Shown here piece by piece: positions 1 to 11,165 of a stretch of DNA of 64,000 nt. The position numbers and the translations under genes are program-made. The stretch is from the NCBI GenBank assembly GCA_019217005.1, contig JAHBNG010000062.1, forward strand, positions 1 through 64,000, written 5' to 3'. The notes below the pieces were generated by a model that saw only the letters and a list, made by a program, of their open reading frames with translations, ran no database searches and was not told the DNA's origin. Origin of the DNA: Chloroflexi bacterium TSY. Its GTDB lineage: Bacteria; Chloroflexota; Anaerolineae; Caldilineales; Caldilineaceae. The stretch's first letter is position 1, and every line of letters starts with the position of its first letter.

Positions 1-25
1 TATATTTTATTTTTTGGATTGGCCT
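1..25. mobile_element. Right end of an ISAzo13-like insertion sequence (copy 3, mostly outside window)
   Basis: The first 25 bases equal the right terminus of the two full copies ending at 23604 and 37873 (an A/T-rich stretch closing in GGATTGGCCT). A TA follows, as at the other two right ends. The rest of the element must lie upstream of the window. It breaks the regulator gene that begins at about base 26. Confidence 0.85.
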
Positions 26-2163
26 TAATGGAACTCTATGGGACAGCGGGTCAATGGGCTGAAGCACACCACCAATATCAAACGTGCGTTCGCATTCTTG
101 ATGAAGAATTGGGCGTCCCGCCCACAGAGGAAACAGAGAAAGTTTATGCCACAATCCGCGCCCGTCAGCAGCCAAACCAGCCTATAGGCAACGAATCAGC
201 GGCTCATGACCGTGTCAAGGAATCGGACATTCAAGAATCATCTCAGAGTCCGAAAGTCGATCGTCAGTCAGTTTCCCCTTCCTCCGACTCTTCCGTCCGG
301 CAGACCGCATTGGATCTAGCAAATGAACTCACACGTCAGCGTCTGTATCTCCACCTAGCCGGGAAACAAGTTGGCTTGCAATTTGTGACCCCAGAAGCAT
401 TCGCCACTTTGAGCCAAGCTCTGTCATTAACGGCGGCACCAGAATGGCTCGAACGCTATACGATTTTGCTGGCACGGGAGCAGATCTATCACCTCCAAGG
501 TACACGTGAGGCACAGGCGGCGGATCTAGCTGCACTCACAGAGTTAGTTGAAAAGAGGCAATTCTTGGAGGGAAAGGCAGAGGTTGCCCTACGTTGGGCT
601 GGATTTGCGATTGCCACCGACGATTACCCACGAGCAATCAGCCAGGCCAAGGTCGCGATTGCCGCAGCACAGGCAACCCACGATCGAGAGCGAGAGGCTG
701 CGGGTCAGTTGGCATGGGGCGAAACTCTGTGGCGAGAGGCCGCATATTCGGACGCACAGGCGCACCTGTTGTACGCCCTACGTCTCTATCGCAAGATTGA
801 TAGCCGAGCGGGGGAGGGACTAGCCCTCAATTATCTGGGACTTGTGGGTTATCAAGAGGGGAACTATGCTGAATCAAGCGCCTATTGCAGCCAGGCTTTG
901 TCCATTACGCGAGAGATTGATGACCGTATCGGCGAGGGGCTGGCCCTGAACAATCTGGGGCTGAACGATTGGCACTTGGGGAACTACACACAGGCGCGCA
1001 CCTATCTTGAGCAAGCTCTCGCCATCCGTCAGCAGCTCGGCGATCAGCAGGGGGCGCGCAGAACCCTCAACAACCTGGGCATCTGCGCCAACGATCAAGG
1101 GGATTGGGCTGGGGCGCGCACCTATCTTGAGCAGGCGTTGGCCCTGGCGCGTGAAATGAAGAGTCGGCGCAGCGAGGGACTGGCGCTTTGCAATTTGGGA
1201 GAGATCACATCGTCCCAGGGAGAGTATGTTCAATCAGATGCCTATCTCAAGCAGGCGTGGATCATTGCCCAGGAGATCGATGACCAGCGCATTAAACATC
1301 TAGCACTCAACAACCTGGGCGGAAACGCCATGTCTCAGGGGAACTATCGCGAGGCAGAGGCATATCTTCAGCAGGTTTTGGCGGTTGCCCAAGAGATGGG
1401 TGATCAACGTTCGATCAGTCTTGTGCTCAATGGATTGGGGCAAAATGCGATTGCGTTGGGGCACTATCTTCAGGCAGATATACATCTCAAACAAGCCTTG
1501 ATTCATAGCCGCGCAATCAGCGACCAAAACGTAGAGGGGATGGTCCTCAATAGCCTGGGGTGGTGTGCGTTGGGTCAGGAGATGGTTGCGAATGCTCGTA
1601 CCTATTTTGAGCAATCTCTCACAATGACGCGTGAGATTGGCAAAAAGCAGACTGCGGCTGCGGCTCTGACTGGACTGGGGGCAACTCTGGTTGAGTTGGA
1701 GCAATTGGCAGACGCCATAGAGGTGCTGCAAGTCGCCTTGCCGTTGAGGCAGGCATTGGGCCATGCGGGTCTCATGATGGAAGCCGTGGCCGAGTTGGCC
1801 CGCGTTCACTTGGCGCAAAACGCAATTAGCCAGGCGATGGCTGACATTGAGCAGATCCTCACGTTCCTAGAGACTGGCGGTTCGCTGGACGGCACGCTTT
1901 GGCCATTGCGCATTCACCTGATCTGTTATTGTGCGCTTCTGGCCAATCGCGATCCACGGAGCAAAGGGGTTTTGCAAGCTGCTCACAAACAGTTGCAAAC
2001 GACGGCTGAACAGCTCTTGGAAGACGACCGACACGATTACTTAGAACAGATCCCCTGGCATCGGGAGATCCAGTCGGCCTCCCGTGGTGAGGTTGAGCGA
2101 CCTTCAGCAGCACAGCCTCGGTCCGTTCGTTTGGGTCTCAACATTTGGATACAGTCGATCTGA
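26..2163 (+). pseudogene. 5'-truncated BTAD-TPR transcriptional regulator (SARP/AfsR-like)
   Basis: The product starts inside the C-terminal part of a bacterial transcriptional activator domain (ALMELYGTAGQWAEA ... ILDEELGVPP), then has a linker of about 60 residues and roughly ten tetratricopeptide repeats carrying the recurrent LALNNLG signature (about residues 190-600). SARP-type regulators normally begin with an OmpR-like winged-helix DNA-binding domain; this and the start of BTAD are missing because an ISAzo13-like end sits directly against the reading frame. The open frame continues a few codons into the IS, so any product would be an N-terminally deleted TPR protein unable to bind DNA in the usual way. 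The missing 5' half may survive on the far side of the IS. Confidence 0.8.
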
Positions 2164-2245
2164 ATACACCGTGGGCAGAACGCAACTGGTATGTCGACTG
2201 ACGGAGACATCTTGGGAGAATAAATATGGACTGAACCAAATAGAT

Positions 2246-2391
2246 TAGAGACGGCCAAATCGTAGGTTACTTCTCTGAAGTGACAAGCACCAAGAACCCT
2301 GAATCTTCACCTGGAAACGATCGCTCTCATGCCGCTGGTCCCGCCGGAGACGGGACCTACGATAAACGATCATCATTTCGGTGACAGTGCA
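2246..2391. repeat. 146-bp intergenic repeat, copy 1
   Basis: Closely similar over its full 146 bases to 11292-11437. It contains a hairpin (TTACTTC-TCT-GAAGTGA) and outer inverted repeats CGTAGGT/ACCTACG. The right edge ends exactly at the stop codon of the minus-strand LysM gene, as the other copy does at gltB. It lies between convergent genes, so a terminator-like role is possible. The rest of the 2164-2391 gap holds nothing recognisable. Confidence 0.8.
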
Positions 2392-3789
2392 CTACTGATT
2401 GGGTTTGATCGAACTGTAAATATTCGGGAAACAGATTCTCTGACCGATTCTGATCTCATCGGAATCGTTGAACCCGTTCGCCTGGGCTAATCGAGCAGCA
2501 TCTACATTGCGGGATTGGGCAATACTCGCTAATGAGTTATCATCGGTCACCGTTTGAACCCAGGCGCAGGGTAGACCTGCGACCGTTGCGGGGATTGTGA
2601 GCTGCTGACCGATCAAGAGATAGTCGCGAGGGGAGAGGCGATTGGCATTTGCTAAGGCAGCAATTGTGACGCTGTACCGACGAGCCAAGTGCGATAAGCT
2701 ATCACCAGCCGCTACCATATAAACAAATTCCTCCCCAGAAACAGAGTCTGTCGTCTTGGTTAGCGTTGATTCTTCGTTGATTGCCTCATCTGACGTCAGC
2801 TCACGACTGATTGGTCCCGATGTATTGGCTATGCGGAAGTGCTGGTAAACCACTGAGCTACTTATTTTTAACGGTAGTCGATTGAGCGTTATATCGTCTA
2901 GCAAGCGGCAAGCGGTCAGTTCACATTCGATAACAAGCGTGAATGATCCAGCTGGAAATTCGCTTGCGAACCTTAAAGGCTCAGAAAGCCGACCGTTGTG
3001 ATCCGCTTGGACTACCCAACCACCGAGTAACTTCTCTAGATTATACAATCTCAATGCCAACTCTTCATTCGCCCGAAATCCACTGAGGTTCACCTGAATG
3101 CCCACTTCGCGGTTGATTTCAAAGTCTGGATTCGTCCAGGGAATTTCTGAATCGGTTGCTAAGTCAATCAGTTCAAGTCGTGGCCCCGTGTACAATTGTG
3201 CATCGTAATTGATGGTGATGGCTGAGTCACCCATGCCAGCTTCATCTGTGTTTGATGCTTGTTCTAGCCTGCGATCAGGTCGAATGATCAGCGAATAGGT
3301 TCCAGGTTCAGCGTTGTCCGTGAAAGCTTTCCCATATATCGGCACAGCATTGGCCAAGTCATTGTCGACAGCTTCGTTTGCAACCAGCCCCTCAAGTTCG
3401 TCTAGCACAAGTTCATTGCCATTGGGATCGAAGAGTTGATAGTCAAGGTTGCCGGAGCATGTTTGGATAACCAAATTGAATGCCAAATGTGGTTGATTCA
3501 GCGCAATCTTGCCAGAGGAAGGCCACACTCCATATGAGGCCTCACCTTGCTTGTATTCTTCTTTGTAGATTCTACACAGACTGGTAATTGTGGGGACTGA
3601 TGCTAAATATGGCCTGGCCGAAATAACACTTGGATTGGCCCTTGGACAAGGGCGGTTACCAAGCGAGAACCGACAGCATCGTTGCAAATGCTCTGCTGCA
3701 TAACTATGCTGTCCACTCAACAACATGACGAACATCAACCCAATCGTGATGACAACGACTTTTGTGAGGCATCGGTGTTGTCTAGTCAT
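2392..3789 (-). CDS. Secreted LysM-domain protein
   Basis: About 465 residues. It begins with a basic N-terminus and hydrophobic signal segment (MTRQHRCLTKVVVITIGLM...), followed by a Cys-containing extracellular region of unknown fold and two LysM domains at the C-terminus (YMVAAGDSLSHLARRY; then a second, Cys-bracketed one around DDNSLASIAQSRNVDAA). LysM binds peptidoglycan or chitin-type glycans, so an exported wall- or envelope-associated protein is likely. I chose the ATG at 3789 because it overlaps the stop codon of the upstream TPR gene (ATGACTAG), implying translational coupling; a longer frame starts further upstream but overlaps that gene more. It is the last gene of a three-gene minus-strand unit. 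Confidence 0.8.
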   Translation of the reverse strand: MTRQHRCLTKVVVITIGLMFVMLLSGQHSYAAEHLQRCCRFSLGNRPCPRANPSVISARPYLASVPTITSLCRIYKEEYKQGEASYGVWPSSGKIALNQPHLAFNLVIQTCSGNLDYQLFDPNGNELVLDELEGLVANEAVDNDLANAVPIYGKAFTDNAEPGTYSLIIRPDRRLEQASNTDEAGMGDSAITINYDAQLYTGPRLELIDLATDSEIPWTNPDFEINREVGIQVNLSGFRANEELALRLYNLEKLLGGWVVQADHNGRLSEPLRFASEFPAGSFTLVIECELTACRLLDDITLNRLPLKISSSVVYQHFRIANTSGPISRELTSDEAINEESTLTKTTDSVSGEEFVYMVAAGDSLSHLARRYSVTIAALANANRLSPRDYLLIGQQLTIPATVAGLPCAWVQTVTDDNSLASIAQSRNVDAARLAQANGFNDSDEIRIGQRICFPNIYSSIKPNQ

Positions 3790-5644
3790 TTTGGTAGCAT
3801 TGCCCCCAGGTTTTGGATTCAATGTCGGCGCGTATATCTGGCGAATCCCCAACTTCGTTTAGAAAACTGTCAAAAGCCGACACAGCCTCTTCAGTCTGAC
3901 CGGCAAAACAAAGGGCGTCAAGCAAGTTACTGACCAAATCGACGCTGGGGTATCCGGGAATATCGTGGGTAAGACCCAACTTCAAGGCATTGCGGCGGTG
4001 TTCGATCCCCTCGTTTTGTACTTGTGAAATCAGTGCCTCGTCTGCATCGATTGTACCAAGGAACCAGGCTTGGTCGCTGGCGATATCGGCCAGGATGGTA
4101 TAGGCAATCACAGCCGGTAGATGAAGATGGTCTTCTGGTGCAGCGGCATATTCAGTCAATACCGCCTCGTAATGCAGTTTTGCGAGATCCCACTCGGCTG
4201 GTTGGTCTTCCCCTGAATGGCAGTATTCCCTCCAGTAATAGCTACGACCCAGCCCAATGTTTGCAAAGAGTTCAACGTTGCCAGAGAGAGGCTTGTCTGT
4301 TGATTCTAAAGCCAATTTGTAGTCACCAATTGCGCGTTCCAGTCTCTCCCAATCCCACTCACAAAAGTCCGCAGTTGGCTGTGGTAGTGCTAACTGAAAT
4401 TGAACACTGGCGCGTCCGTTGTAGGCGCGTCCATATTCCTCATTGAAGGCTAGCGCTTTATCAAATGCGCGAAGACTTTCGGCGAATTGCTACTTGCGAA
4501 TTTTGATTTCTTCTGCACTGAACGAATCTAATTGATTTTCGAGGATTGGCGCATTCTTCACATAAGCTACGCCAAGAAAGTGGTAAAGGACTTCTTGACC
4601 TGATCGATCTTCCGCTTGCGCCCAGGTCGAGTGTTCAGCAATATCTCTGAACACTTGGATGGCTTTTTCATAATCGCTATTTGAAAGATAGGAAAGTCCT
4701 CGCAGTATGTTGATTAGAGCATCAATTCGAGTCTGTTGAACTTCATTAAGATCCCCTTCTGAAGCGAGATTGCCCGGCTGATACGAGATAGGTGCGCCCA
4801 ACCCGTATTCTCCGCGCAACAACTCAGCTCCCTGATCCATCGCAGGGTGCTTGTTCCCAAGATAAAAGGAAGGTTCCAGCTGCCAAATCTTATCTGAAAT
4901 CCGGCGTAAGTTCCCGTAGACAAGGACATCTGTGTTGAGCGATTCGGCCCAAATAGCAACAGAATCGACCTGATTCGAAGCACCGATCCTGTCCGGCCCC
5001 CAAACCTCAACTGGAATGCGGATAATCTGACTCAATGAAACTGTTTTCTGCTGGAGCCACCCAGCAATGCGCTGCGCTTGCGTGACTGCGATTTCGTTGT
5101 CGATTGGTTGTCCGTCTTTATCAAGTGCATTGAAAGGCACCACTGCAATATTAAAATTACTGCTTTCCATCTGCGGCGGTAGCGGTGTCTGCGTGGGTGT
5201 AGATGGTGCGACAACACGTTCTGCGACCGTGCCTATCTGCTCTTGGATTTCCATGCGCTCAGTTTGGGCTTCTTCCAACTTTTCTTGCGTCGTTACGAAT
5301 CCACGACTGGTTCTCGTGGCGATATATGCGGCCACCAGCAACATCATGATGAGTCCGATGATTACAACAGCTAATAACCAACGAGGAATGGTGAGCTTTC
5401 CGATCTGAAAGATATTCTTGCCAACGGCGACCCCTTGTACGTCTGGGCTGATATTGGCCGCAATGACATCCCCCTTGGAGCGTTTGGCCAGTCGTCGGAA
5501 AAACCTGTGTCGCCACTTGACAATGTCTGGACGAACTTGGTTGTCACTTGGTCCTTGGAGCATGATTGACGTCCTTTGGTATGCGACTGATCCATCTTTA
5601 CCCAAAATCAGCTTGAAAAGGGGAGTTTCGCTCTTATCAACCAA
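3782..5644 (-). pseudogene. Membrane-anchored TPR protein interrupted by an in-frame TAG
   Basis: A single reading frame of about 620 codons is broken only by a TAG at 4490-4492. The protein-like sequence continues on both sides in the same frame (IKIRK-stop-QFAESLRAFDKAL), and CAG to TAG is the simplest change. The N-terminus is cytoplasmic, with a GDVIAANIS...VAVGKNI stretch (about residues 58-78) that resembles one in the next gene upstream. One transmembrane helix follows (about 88-110), then a Pro/Thr linker, a domain beginning NIAVVPFNALD (about 165-300) that recalls adenylate-cyclase/TPR accessory domains, and TPR-like helices to the end. Function is unknown. It could give two fragments, or a full product if the TAG is suppressed. 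Confidence 0.75.
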
Positions 5645-5710
5645 TTTCTTGCCCTTTTGGTTCTGGCTTGGTAGCGCAGCGGCCTTGGTAGCGCAGCGAC
5701 CTTGTCCAGG

Positions 5711-6223
5711 CTATGAAGGGCTTCCAAAACGCGTCTTGACCCATTCTACTGCGTCTTCACCGGCTTTGCCCACAACGCGTCCTGCGGCCGGCGTGGCAAA
5801 CAAATTAGTTAATGCCGTATCGATCTGTGGTACATGATTCAGCAGAAGATCTCCTATTCCTGTAATAATGGCTGCGTTGGGCATCTCATCTTCATCAGTT
5901 TTGAGCAACTCGGCTTCAACCTGTATGAGCAATCCTTCTGCCATTTGGGTTGTACTTTTGCCGATTTCGGGGGTGCTTTCCTCGAGCGTGCTTTTTACCT
6001 CTGCCAGTCCATTTTGAATGATCTGCTTGTCGTTTGGTGTTGGCTCGCCGATTGTTTCATATAATGTTTGGGTGATCTGCTTTCCAGTTGCAATGTTGCG
6101 AGAACCTGTTTCTATATTGGCAATAATTACATCACCTTCTATATCGCTCAAATGTAGATTGTCCATACTGATGCCCGCTGTAGAGAGTCGGTCCCACCAA
6201 GGTGTTTGCATATTTTCGGTCAT
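5711..6223 (-). CDS. Hypothetical protein with GDVI-ANI motif
   Basis: 170 residues, first gene of the minus-strand unit leading to the TPR and LysM genes. The N-terminal part (about residues 27-50) reads IEGDVIIANIETGSRNIATG, closely resembling the KGDVIAANIS...VAVGKNI segment in the next gene, so both probably carry the same short beta-rich module. The middle is acidic and helical, and the C-terminus contains a Gly/Ala-rich stretch (ATPAAGRVVGKAG). No signal peptide or clear transmembrane helix is visible. I do not recognise a family. The shared motif and gene order suggest that it works with the membrane TPR protein. Confidence 0.65.
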   Translation of the reverse strand: MTENMQTPWWDRLSTAGISMDNLHLSDIEGDVIIANIETGSRNIATGKQITQTLYETIGEPTPNDKQIIQNGLAEVKSTLEESTPEIGKSTTQMAEGLLIQVEAELLKTDEDEMPNAAIITGIGDLLLNHVPQIDTALTNLFATPAAGRVVGKAGEDAVEWVKTRFGSPS

Positions 6224-6320
6224 CTAAGTCTCCTCATTCAGTGGACGCAAGTAGCGCAACCGATCTATAGTATACATAATTTTTCTAAATAAGTGTATCG
6301 GACTTGTTTGGGTTTGGACC

Positions 6321-6351
6321 AAAAGAAAATTCCCAGGTAACTACCTGGGAA
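6321..6351 (-). terminator. Rho-independent terminator of gltD
   Basis: A near-perfect hairpin, TTCCCAGGTA-AC-TACCTGGGAA (6330-6351), read on the minus strand is followed by AATTTTCTTTT. It lies 38 bases after the gltD stop codon. Confidence 0.75.
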
Positions 6352-6388
6352 TCAAGAGTCTCAATCTTACATTCACTTCAAATTCTTC

Positions 6389-7882
6389 TTACGGCAAATT
6401 CGTCTCCCCCATCAACCAGCGGTCGCATTCGCGGGCCGCGCCGCGCCCCTCATTGATAGCCCAAACAACGAGGCTTTGTCCGCGCCGACAGTCTCCCGCA
6501 GCAAAGACACCTTCAACGCTGGTTTGGTACTTTTCATACTCCGCCTGAATGTTTGAACGACTATCCTGTTCCAAACCAAGCTGCTGAATCACCGTCTCTT
6601 CCGGGCCAAGAAAACCCATCGCCAACATGACCAACTGAGCAGGCCAAACCTTTTCGCTGCCAGGAACATCCTTGGGTACAAAGCGACCATTTTCATCCTT
6701 GTCCCATTCGATCAGCGTTGTGTGTAGTTCTTTGAGATTCCCATACTCATCCCCCACAAACCTCTTTGTGCTGATCAAAAAGGTGCGTGGGTCTTCACCA
6801 AAACGAGCAGCCGACTCTTCGTGGCCATAATCGACACGGAAGATGCGAGGCCATTGAGGCCAGGGGTTGTCGGGGGCGCGTTCATCTGGTGGCTGGGGCA
6901 TGATTTCAAACATATTGAGCGACCGACAGCCGTGGCGCATTGAAGTGCCGAGACAGTCATTGCCTGTATCACCACCACCAATCACAATCACATCTTTGTC
7001 TTTCGCGGAGATATAATCTCCGATTGGGCCATTCTGGACACGCCCATTGGCATTGTCCAAGATATTCTTTGTGTTCGCACCCAAAAATTCCATTGCATAG
7101 TGGACGCCATTTAATTCTCGGCCTTCAATGGGCAGGTCGCGTGGCTTGGTTGCCCCCGTACAGAGTACAATGGCATCGTATTGCTCTCGTAATTCTGTTG
7201 CTGAGATATCCTTACCGATCTCGCAACTTGTTCTAAACTCAACACCCTCCTCTGCCATCAGATCAACGCGTCGTTGAACCACATGCTTCTCCAACTTCAT
7301 ATTGGGAATGCCATAGGTCAACAAGCCACCGATGCGGTCAGCACGTTCAAAAACCGTCACTTGATGACCAGCCGTGTTGAGTTGATCCGCACATGCCAAT
7401 CCAGAGGGGCCAGAACCAATGACAGCGACCTTCTTCCCTGTCCGCTTTGCAGGTGGTTCTGGTACAATCCAACCCTCTTCGAATCCCTTGTCAACGATTG
7501 CGCATTCAATGCTCTTGATCGTGACAGCGGGTTCGATGATGCCCAACGTACATGAGCCTTCACAGGGTGCCGGACAGACACGGCCCGTAAATTCAGGGAA
7601 GTTGTTCGTCTTTTCCAGACGCTCCAACGCATCACGCCATCGTCCCTGATAGACCAGATCGTTCCATTCGGGAATCAAGTTGTTAATTGGGCAGCCACCT
7701 TCAGGCATGGTCCCAGTATGACAAAACGGAATTCCACAATCCATACAGCGTGCGCCCTGTTCCTGTAATTTCTCATCGGGAAAATGGAGATGAAACTCCT
7801 CCCAATCCTTCACGCGCGCGAGCGGATCGCGGTCGCGCGCCAGTTCGCGGTCATATTCCATAAATCCAGTTGGTTTTCCCAT
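6389..7882 (-). CDS. gltD: Glutamate synthase small subunit (NADPH)
   Basis: 497 residues, the normal size for GltD. With the large subunit it makes glutamate from glutamine and 2-oxoglutarate; this subunit takes electrons from NADPH through FAD and iron-sulfur centres. Visible are the N-terminal cysteine motifs ([14 protein letters not shown] and [14 protein letters not shown]), the FAD-binding [13 protein letters not shown] and a second nucleotide site ([14 protein letters not shown]). The start at 7882 has a strong ribosome-binding site (GGGAGGA, 6 bases upstream); an upstream extension in the same frame has none. The partner gltB is on the same strand but 3.5 kb upstream, separated by nested insertion sequences, so gltD may now need its own promoter. 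A terminator follows. Confidence 0.97.
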   Translation of the reverse strand: MGKPTGFMEYDRELARDRDPLARVKDWEEFHLHFPDEKLQEQGARCMDCGIPFCHTGTMPEGGCPINNLIPEWNDLVYQGRWRDALERLEKTNNFPEFTGRVCPAPCEGSCTLGIIEPAVTIKSIECAIVDKGFEEGWIVPEPPAKRTGKKVAVIGSGPSGLACADQLNTAGHQVTVFERADRIGGLLTYGIPNMKLEKHVVQRRVDLMAEEGVEFRTSCEIGKDISATELREQYDAIVLCTGATKPRDLPIEGRELNGVHYAMEFLGANTKNILDNANGRVQNGPIGDYISAKDKDVIVIGGGDTGNDCLGTSMRHGCRSLNMFEIMPQPPDERAPDNPWPQWPRIFRVDYGHEESAARFGEDPRTFLISTKRFVGDEYGNLKELHTTLIEWDKDENGRFVPKDVPGSEKVWPAQLVMLAMGFLGPEETVIQQLGLEQDSRSNIQAEYEKYQTSVEGVFAAGDCRRGQSLVVWAINEGRGAARECDRWLMGETNLP

Positions 7883-8010
7883 AAAATCCTCCCTAAGCCA
7901 CAGATTTTGAAACAGCTTATACGGATGTTTATCGTGATACCCACATTGATGCATTCAATCCGTTTCAAAATTCGCGACCCTATCTACTTTATCCGTTCCA
8001 AGGAGATCTA

Positions 8011-8087
8011 GAGTGTATCATATAGTGTGTAAATGAACGCCTCTCAGTCGGAGAATCGGCTGTATTTACACACTTTGGGACGTACTC
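8011..8087. repeat. ~80-bp MITE, family P1, copy a
   Basis: Divergent member of a family with copies at 31593, 35620, 41174 and 46629. Arms GAGTGTAT...GTGTGTAAATG and ATTTACACACTTTGGG face each other around a centre with CTCAGTCGGAGAATCGG. AGATCT lies on both outer sides, perhaps a decayed target duplication. It sits between gltD and the IS701-type element. Confidence 0.75.
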
Positions 8088-8239
8088 TCAGATCTTTCTT
8101 CTGCAGCCTTAGTACTACTGTGCAGCAATATATTGTGAAACACAAAGGAAATTCGTTATATTTCTGGGCATATTGCTAACAAAACGCAAACAGAATGCAA
8201 AGGAAAAATGAGATAGACTGAAGAGCCAATAAAATGAAG

Positions 8240-9684
8240 GGCTGATCAGGATCTCATGTGGTTGACAGGGAAAAACGTTCTTTGCCATGGAGATCGAGCC
8301 AAATACGTTGAAAAAGAGAAGAGACATTGCGAATGCCATAGCATCGACGAGTGATGACCTTAATCTTGTTATTGAGACCTTCAACAAAACCACTGTTGAT
8401 GCGTTGGTCAAAATAGTTGACAATGGATTGCCAGTGGTTGCGCAGGGTTTTGATAAAGCCATCAAAGTTATCAAGGGAGGAACGTTCAACTTTGCGAATC
8501 CAAGCCTCAAGGCGATGTTCAGCTTGGGCAACAGAGAGTTCCTGGTTGAAGATGGCGGTCAATTCTTCTCGAAAGGTATAGGCCTGATGAAGGGCTGGTG
8601 AATGAGCAAACAAACGTCTAAGCTCCTGCCGCTCTTCAGGATTGAGAGCCGAGTGATTTTTGCGTAAGATCCAGAGCATTCCTTTGCAATCTTGGTCATA
8701 AGTTTCAGGAGGCAGTTCTTTTTTCAAGCGTCTGAGTTCCTTTTTTTCGGAGGTCGTCAAAGTCATCTCGATAGTTCTGAGCAACATGAAATCGGTCAAC
8801 AACAGGAGATGCATTCACATCATCATTCTCATTGATAAATTCATCAATCGCATTGATATAGCCCTCCCACATGTCGGTGGTGCAATAGTTGATGGTGGGG
8901 CGTAGTCTCTCAGGAATCTCTTCTAGGAATGCCTTAACCGTCTTTTTTTTCGATCAGGGAGAACTCCAAGAATCCGTACCTTGCCCTTGGGTTGACGAGC
9001 TGTAATGATCGCACTAAATTTCTTGCGCCCCTTACTTCTGGAGATTTCGTCAATCCCCAACGTACCGATTTCGTCGATTTCATCCCAGTTGATTTTGGGC
9101 TCTATCAGACGGTTCAATGCGCCTACGACTGCATCGTACCCAACTTCTTCTTTGAGGCTTACATCTTCGATTGTACTGTTGATTAGTTGCATGACCAGGT
9201 ATTCATCATACGCTTGTGTATGAGGACTTCTTTGTTCATACCAACTCACAATTTGAGTCGTTGTTGGGTCACAATGACACGACAAACATTGACCCCGTTT
9301 GGGCCGTATCAAGATGTAGGTCTCAAGCCCAAAAACTGGGAGATGGCGCAAGCTAATTTCTTGACCATGGCCAAATGTACACGCAATCTCAACTCCGCAT
9401 ACACCACATGCTGTTGTTTTTTGGGTGCTTTCTACCCGAATCAATAAATGATTTTCAGACGTGATTTCGCTGCTTAACACTTCCACTTCTGGGATATCTA
9501 GCGGTACCGTTATTGATGAAGTCATTCTCGATGTCACCTTTTTCAATCGCTTCGTTTCGGATAACATCTTATTTTATATCATTTTATTTTCGACCGGTAC
9601 CTCATGATCCGACTGACACAAGATATTTAGCTCGCACTATCCATTCATGGCCGGCTTGTCAACCACATGAGATCCAATTGATCC
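8240..9684. mobile_element. ISL3-family element nested inside the IS701-type element
   Basis: 1,445 bp. Imperfect terminal inverted repeats share GGATCTCATGTGGTTGACA (8249-8267 and, inverted, 9656-9674). It is flanked by the 8-bp direct repeat AAATGAAG (8232-8239 and 9685-9692), the duplication length known for ISL3. The insertion point is just upstream of the IS701-type transposase start at 9718. Confidence 0.9.
8254..9567 (-). pseudogene. ISL3-family transposase, two frameshifts
   Basis: The N-terminal part has the Cys zinc-binding cluster (CGVCGVE ... CLSCHC) and the start of the DDE domain (TLGIDEISRSKGRKKF). The middle (TVKAFLEEIPERL ... VVDRFHVAQNYRDDFDDLRKK) lies in another frame, and the C-terminal part returns in a third (ELRRLKKELPPETY ... 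INSGFVEGLNNKIKV with the last acidic residue). Both breaks are in adenine runs (8 and 7 A on the coding strand), so single-base slippage explains them. No intact copy is present in the window. Confidence 0.9.
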
Positions 9685-9717
9685 AAATGAAGCAGTCTTC
9701 GATGAAAGGAAATCAAG

Positions 9718-11165
9718 ATGAAACTTGCTCAAGCAGTCAATCAATATGACTACAGCCAACTGGAAAGCCCGCCGCTGCTGGAACTGACAGAAGAGCAACT
9801 GGCGGCACTGGCCGACCAACTCCAGGAGTATCATGCCATATATAGTCCATACTTCAGCCATGTGGCTCAGAGAGAGCATGCGTACCACTACATGCGAGGC
9901 TTGTTAGACCCCGAAATCAAACGCAAATCGGCCGAGAACATCGCGCTGGCGACAGTAGGAGAATCGGGTGTACGCCCTGCAAAGCTTTGTGGGTCAGAGC
10001 CGCTGGAGCGGTGAAGCGATGCTGGCGGAACATACTCGACAGACAGGTGAGTTGTTGGGAGACGCAAATGGCGTCTTACTCCTGGATGGGAGCGACATTC
10101 CCAAGCAAGGAGAAGAGTCAGTGGGCGTCAAGCGGCAGCGGTGTGGCGAACTGGGCAAGATCGCCAACTGTCAAGCCGGAGTCTTCCTGGGATATAATAG
10201 CTCTCATGGCTATACCTTACTGAACTGTCGGTTGTATATCCCCCAAGAATGGTTTAGTGATGAGTATGCAGAGAAGCGGTACAAAACCGGTCTTCCCACT
10301 GACCTGACCTTCCAAACAAAAAATGAATTGGCTTGTCCATGATTGAGCAGACGCACGCCCTGGGTGCGTTGCCCATCCGCTGGATCACTATGGATGAAGC
10401 CTTTGGCAAAGATACTCATCTGCTTGACTGCATTGATGGCCAAACCGCTTACAGCTACTTTGCTGAAGTGCCCAAAGAGACTCGTGTCTGGACCTCCAGC
10501 CCCAGACCTATCTGCCCGCATCATCTGGACGCGGGCGCAAAGCTCAAGCTCCGCGTCCGGCCTGGTGAACCTACGCCTCTCACCGTTGCTCAACTCGCTG
10601 ACACTTCCAGGAGCATGAGTGGCAACAGCATGTTCTCAAAGAGGGCTCCAAGGGCTTCATCGTTGCTTCCATTGCTTGTCGCCGCATTGTCTCTGTCCGC
10701 AATGGGCTCCCGGTTCTGCTCTCTGGCTCATCGTCCGCCGCAATCCCGATTGCTCTCTGCAATACTTTCTCTCCAATGCACCCTTGAGACTTCCTTGGAT
10801 GACTTCGCCACTGTTTCTGCTTTGCGTTGGCCCATTGAAACCATTTTGAACAAGCCAAGCAGTTTCTCGGACTCAACGAATATGAAACTCGCAGTTGGCT
10901 CGGTTGGCATCATCATATGACCTTAGTCATTTTGGCCTTTGGTTTCTTGGCTCGTTCTCAGTTTTTCCTCAAATATGATGCCCCCGCTCTCACTTTGCCA
11001 CAGGTTGTTGAACTTCTCCATGCCGTTCTGCCTAAACCTGTCTTGACACTCGCTGAGACTATCGAGCGCCTTCGCTACAAGCAACGTCGTCTTGCTTCCG
11101 CTAAACGCTCGCATTATCTTGTGCAAAAATCGAACATTATCGAGCCTTTACTTGATGCACAGTAG
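9718..11165 (+). pseudogene. IS701-family transposase, multiple frameshifts
   Basis: Similarity runs through all forward frames in order: MKLAQAVNQYDYSQLESPPL..., YALQSFVGQSRWSGEAML, VLLLDGSDIPKQGEES (first catalytic Asp), CGELGKIANCQAGVFLGY, RLYIPQEWFSDEYAEKR, WITMDEAFGKDTHLL and, near the end, VSALRWPIETIL. These are the usual blocks of IS701 DDE transposases. At least four frame changes are needed to join them, so the gene is dead. The start follows AAAGGAAATCAAG. Confidence 0.9.

Noticed and set aside
5067..5408. Antisense frames of 60-180 codons inside most genes
   Set aside because: They are shadows of the real genes, lack start signals and have no recognisable motifs.
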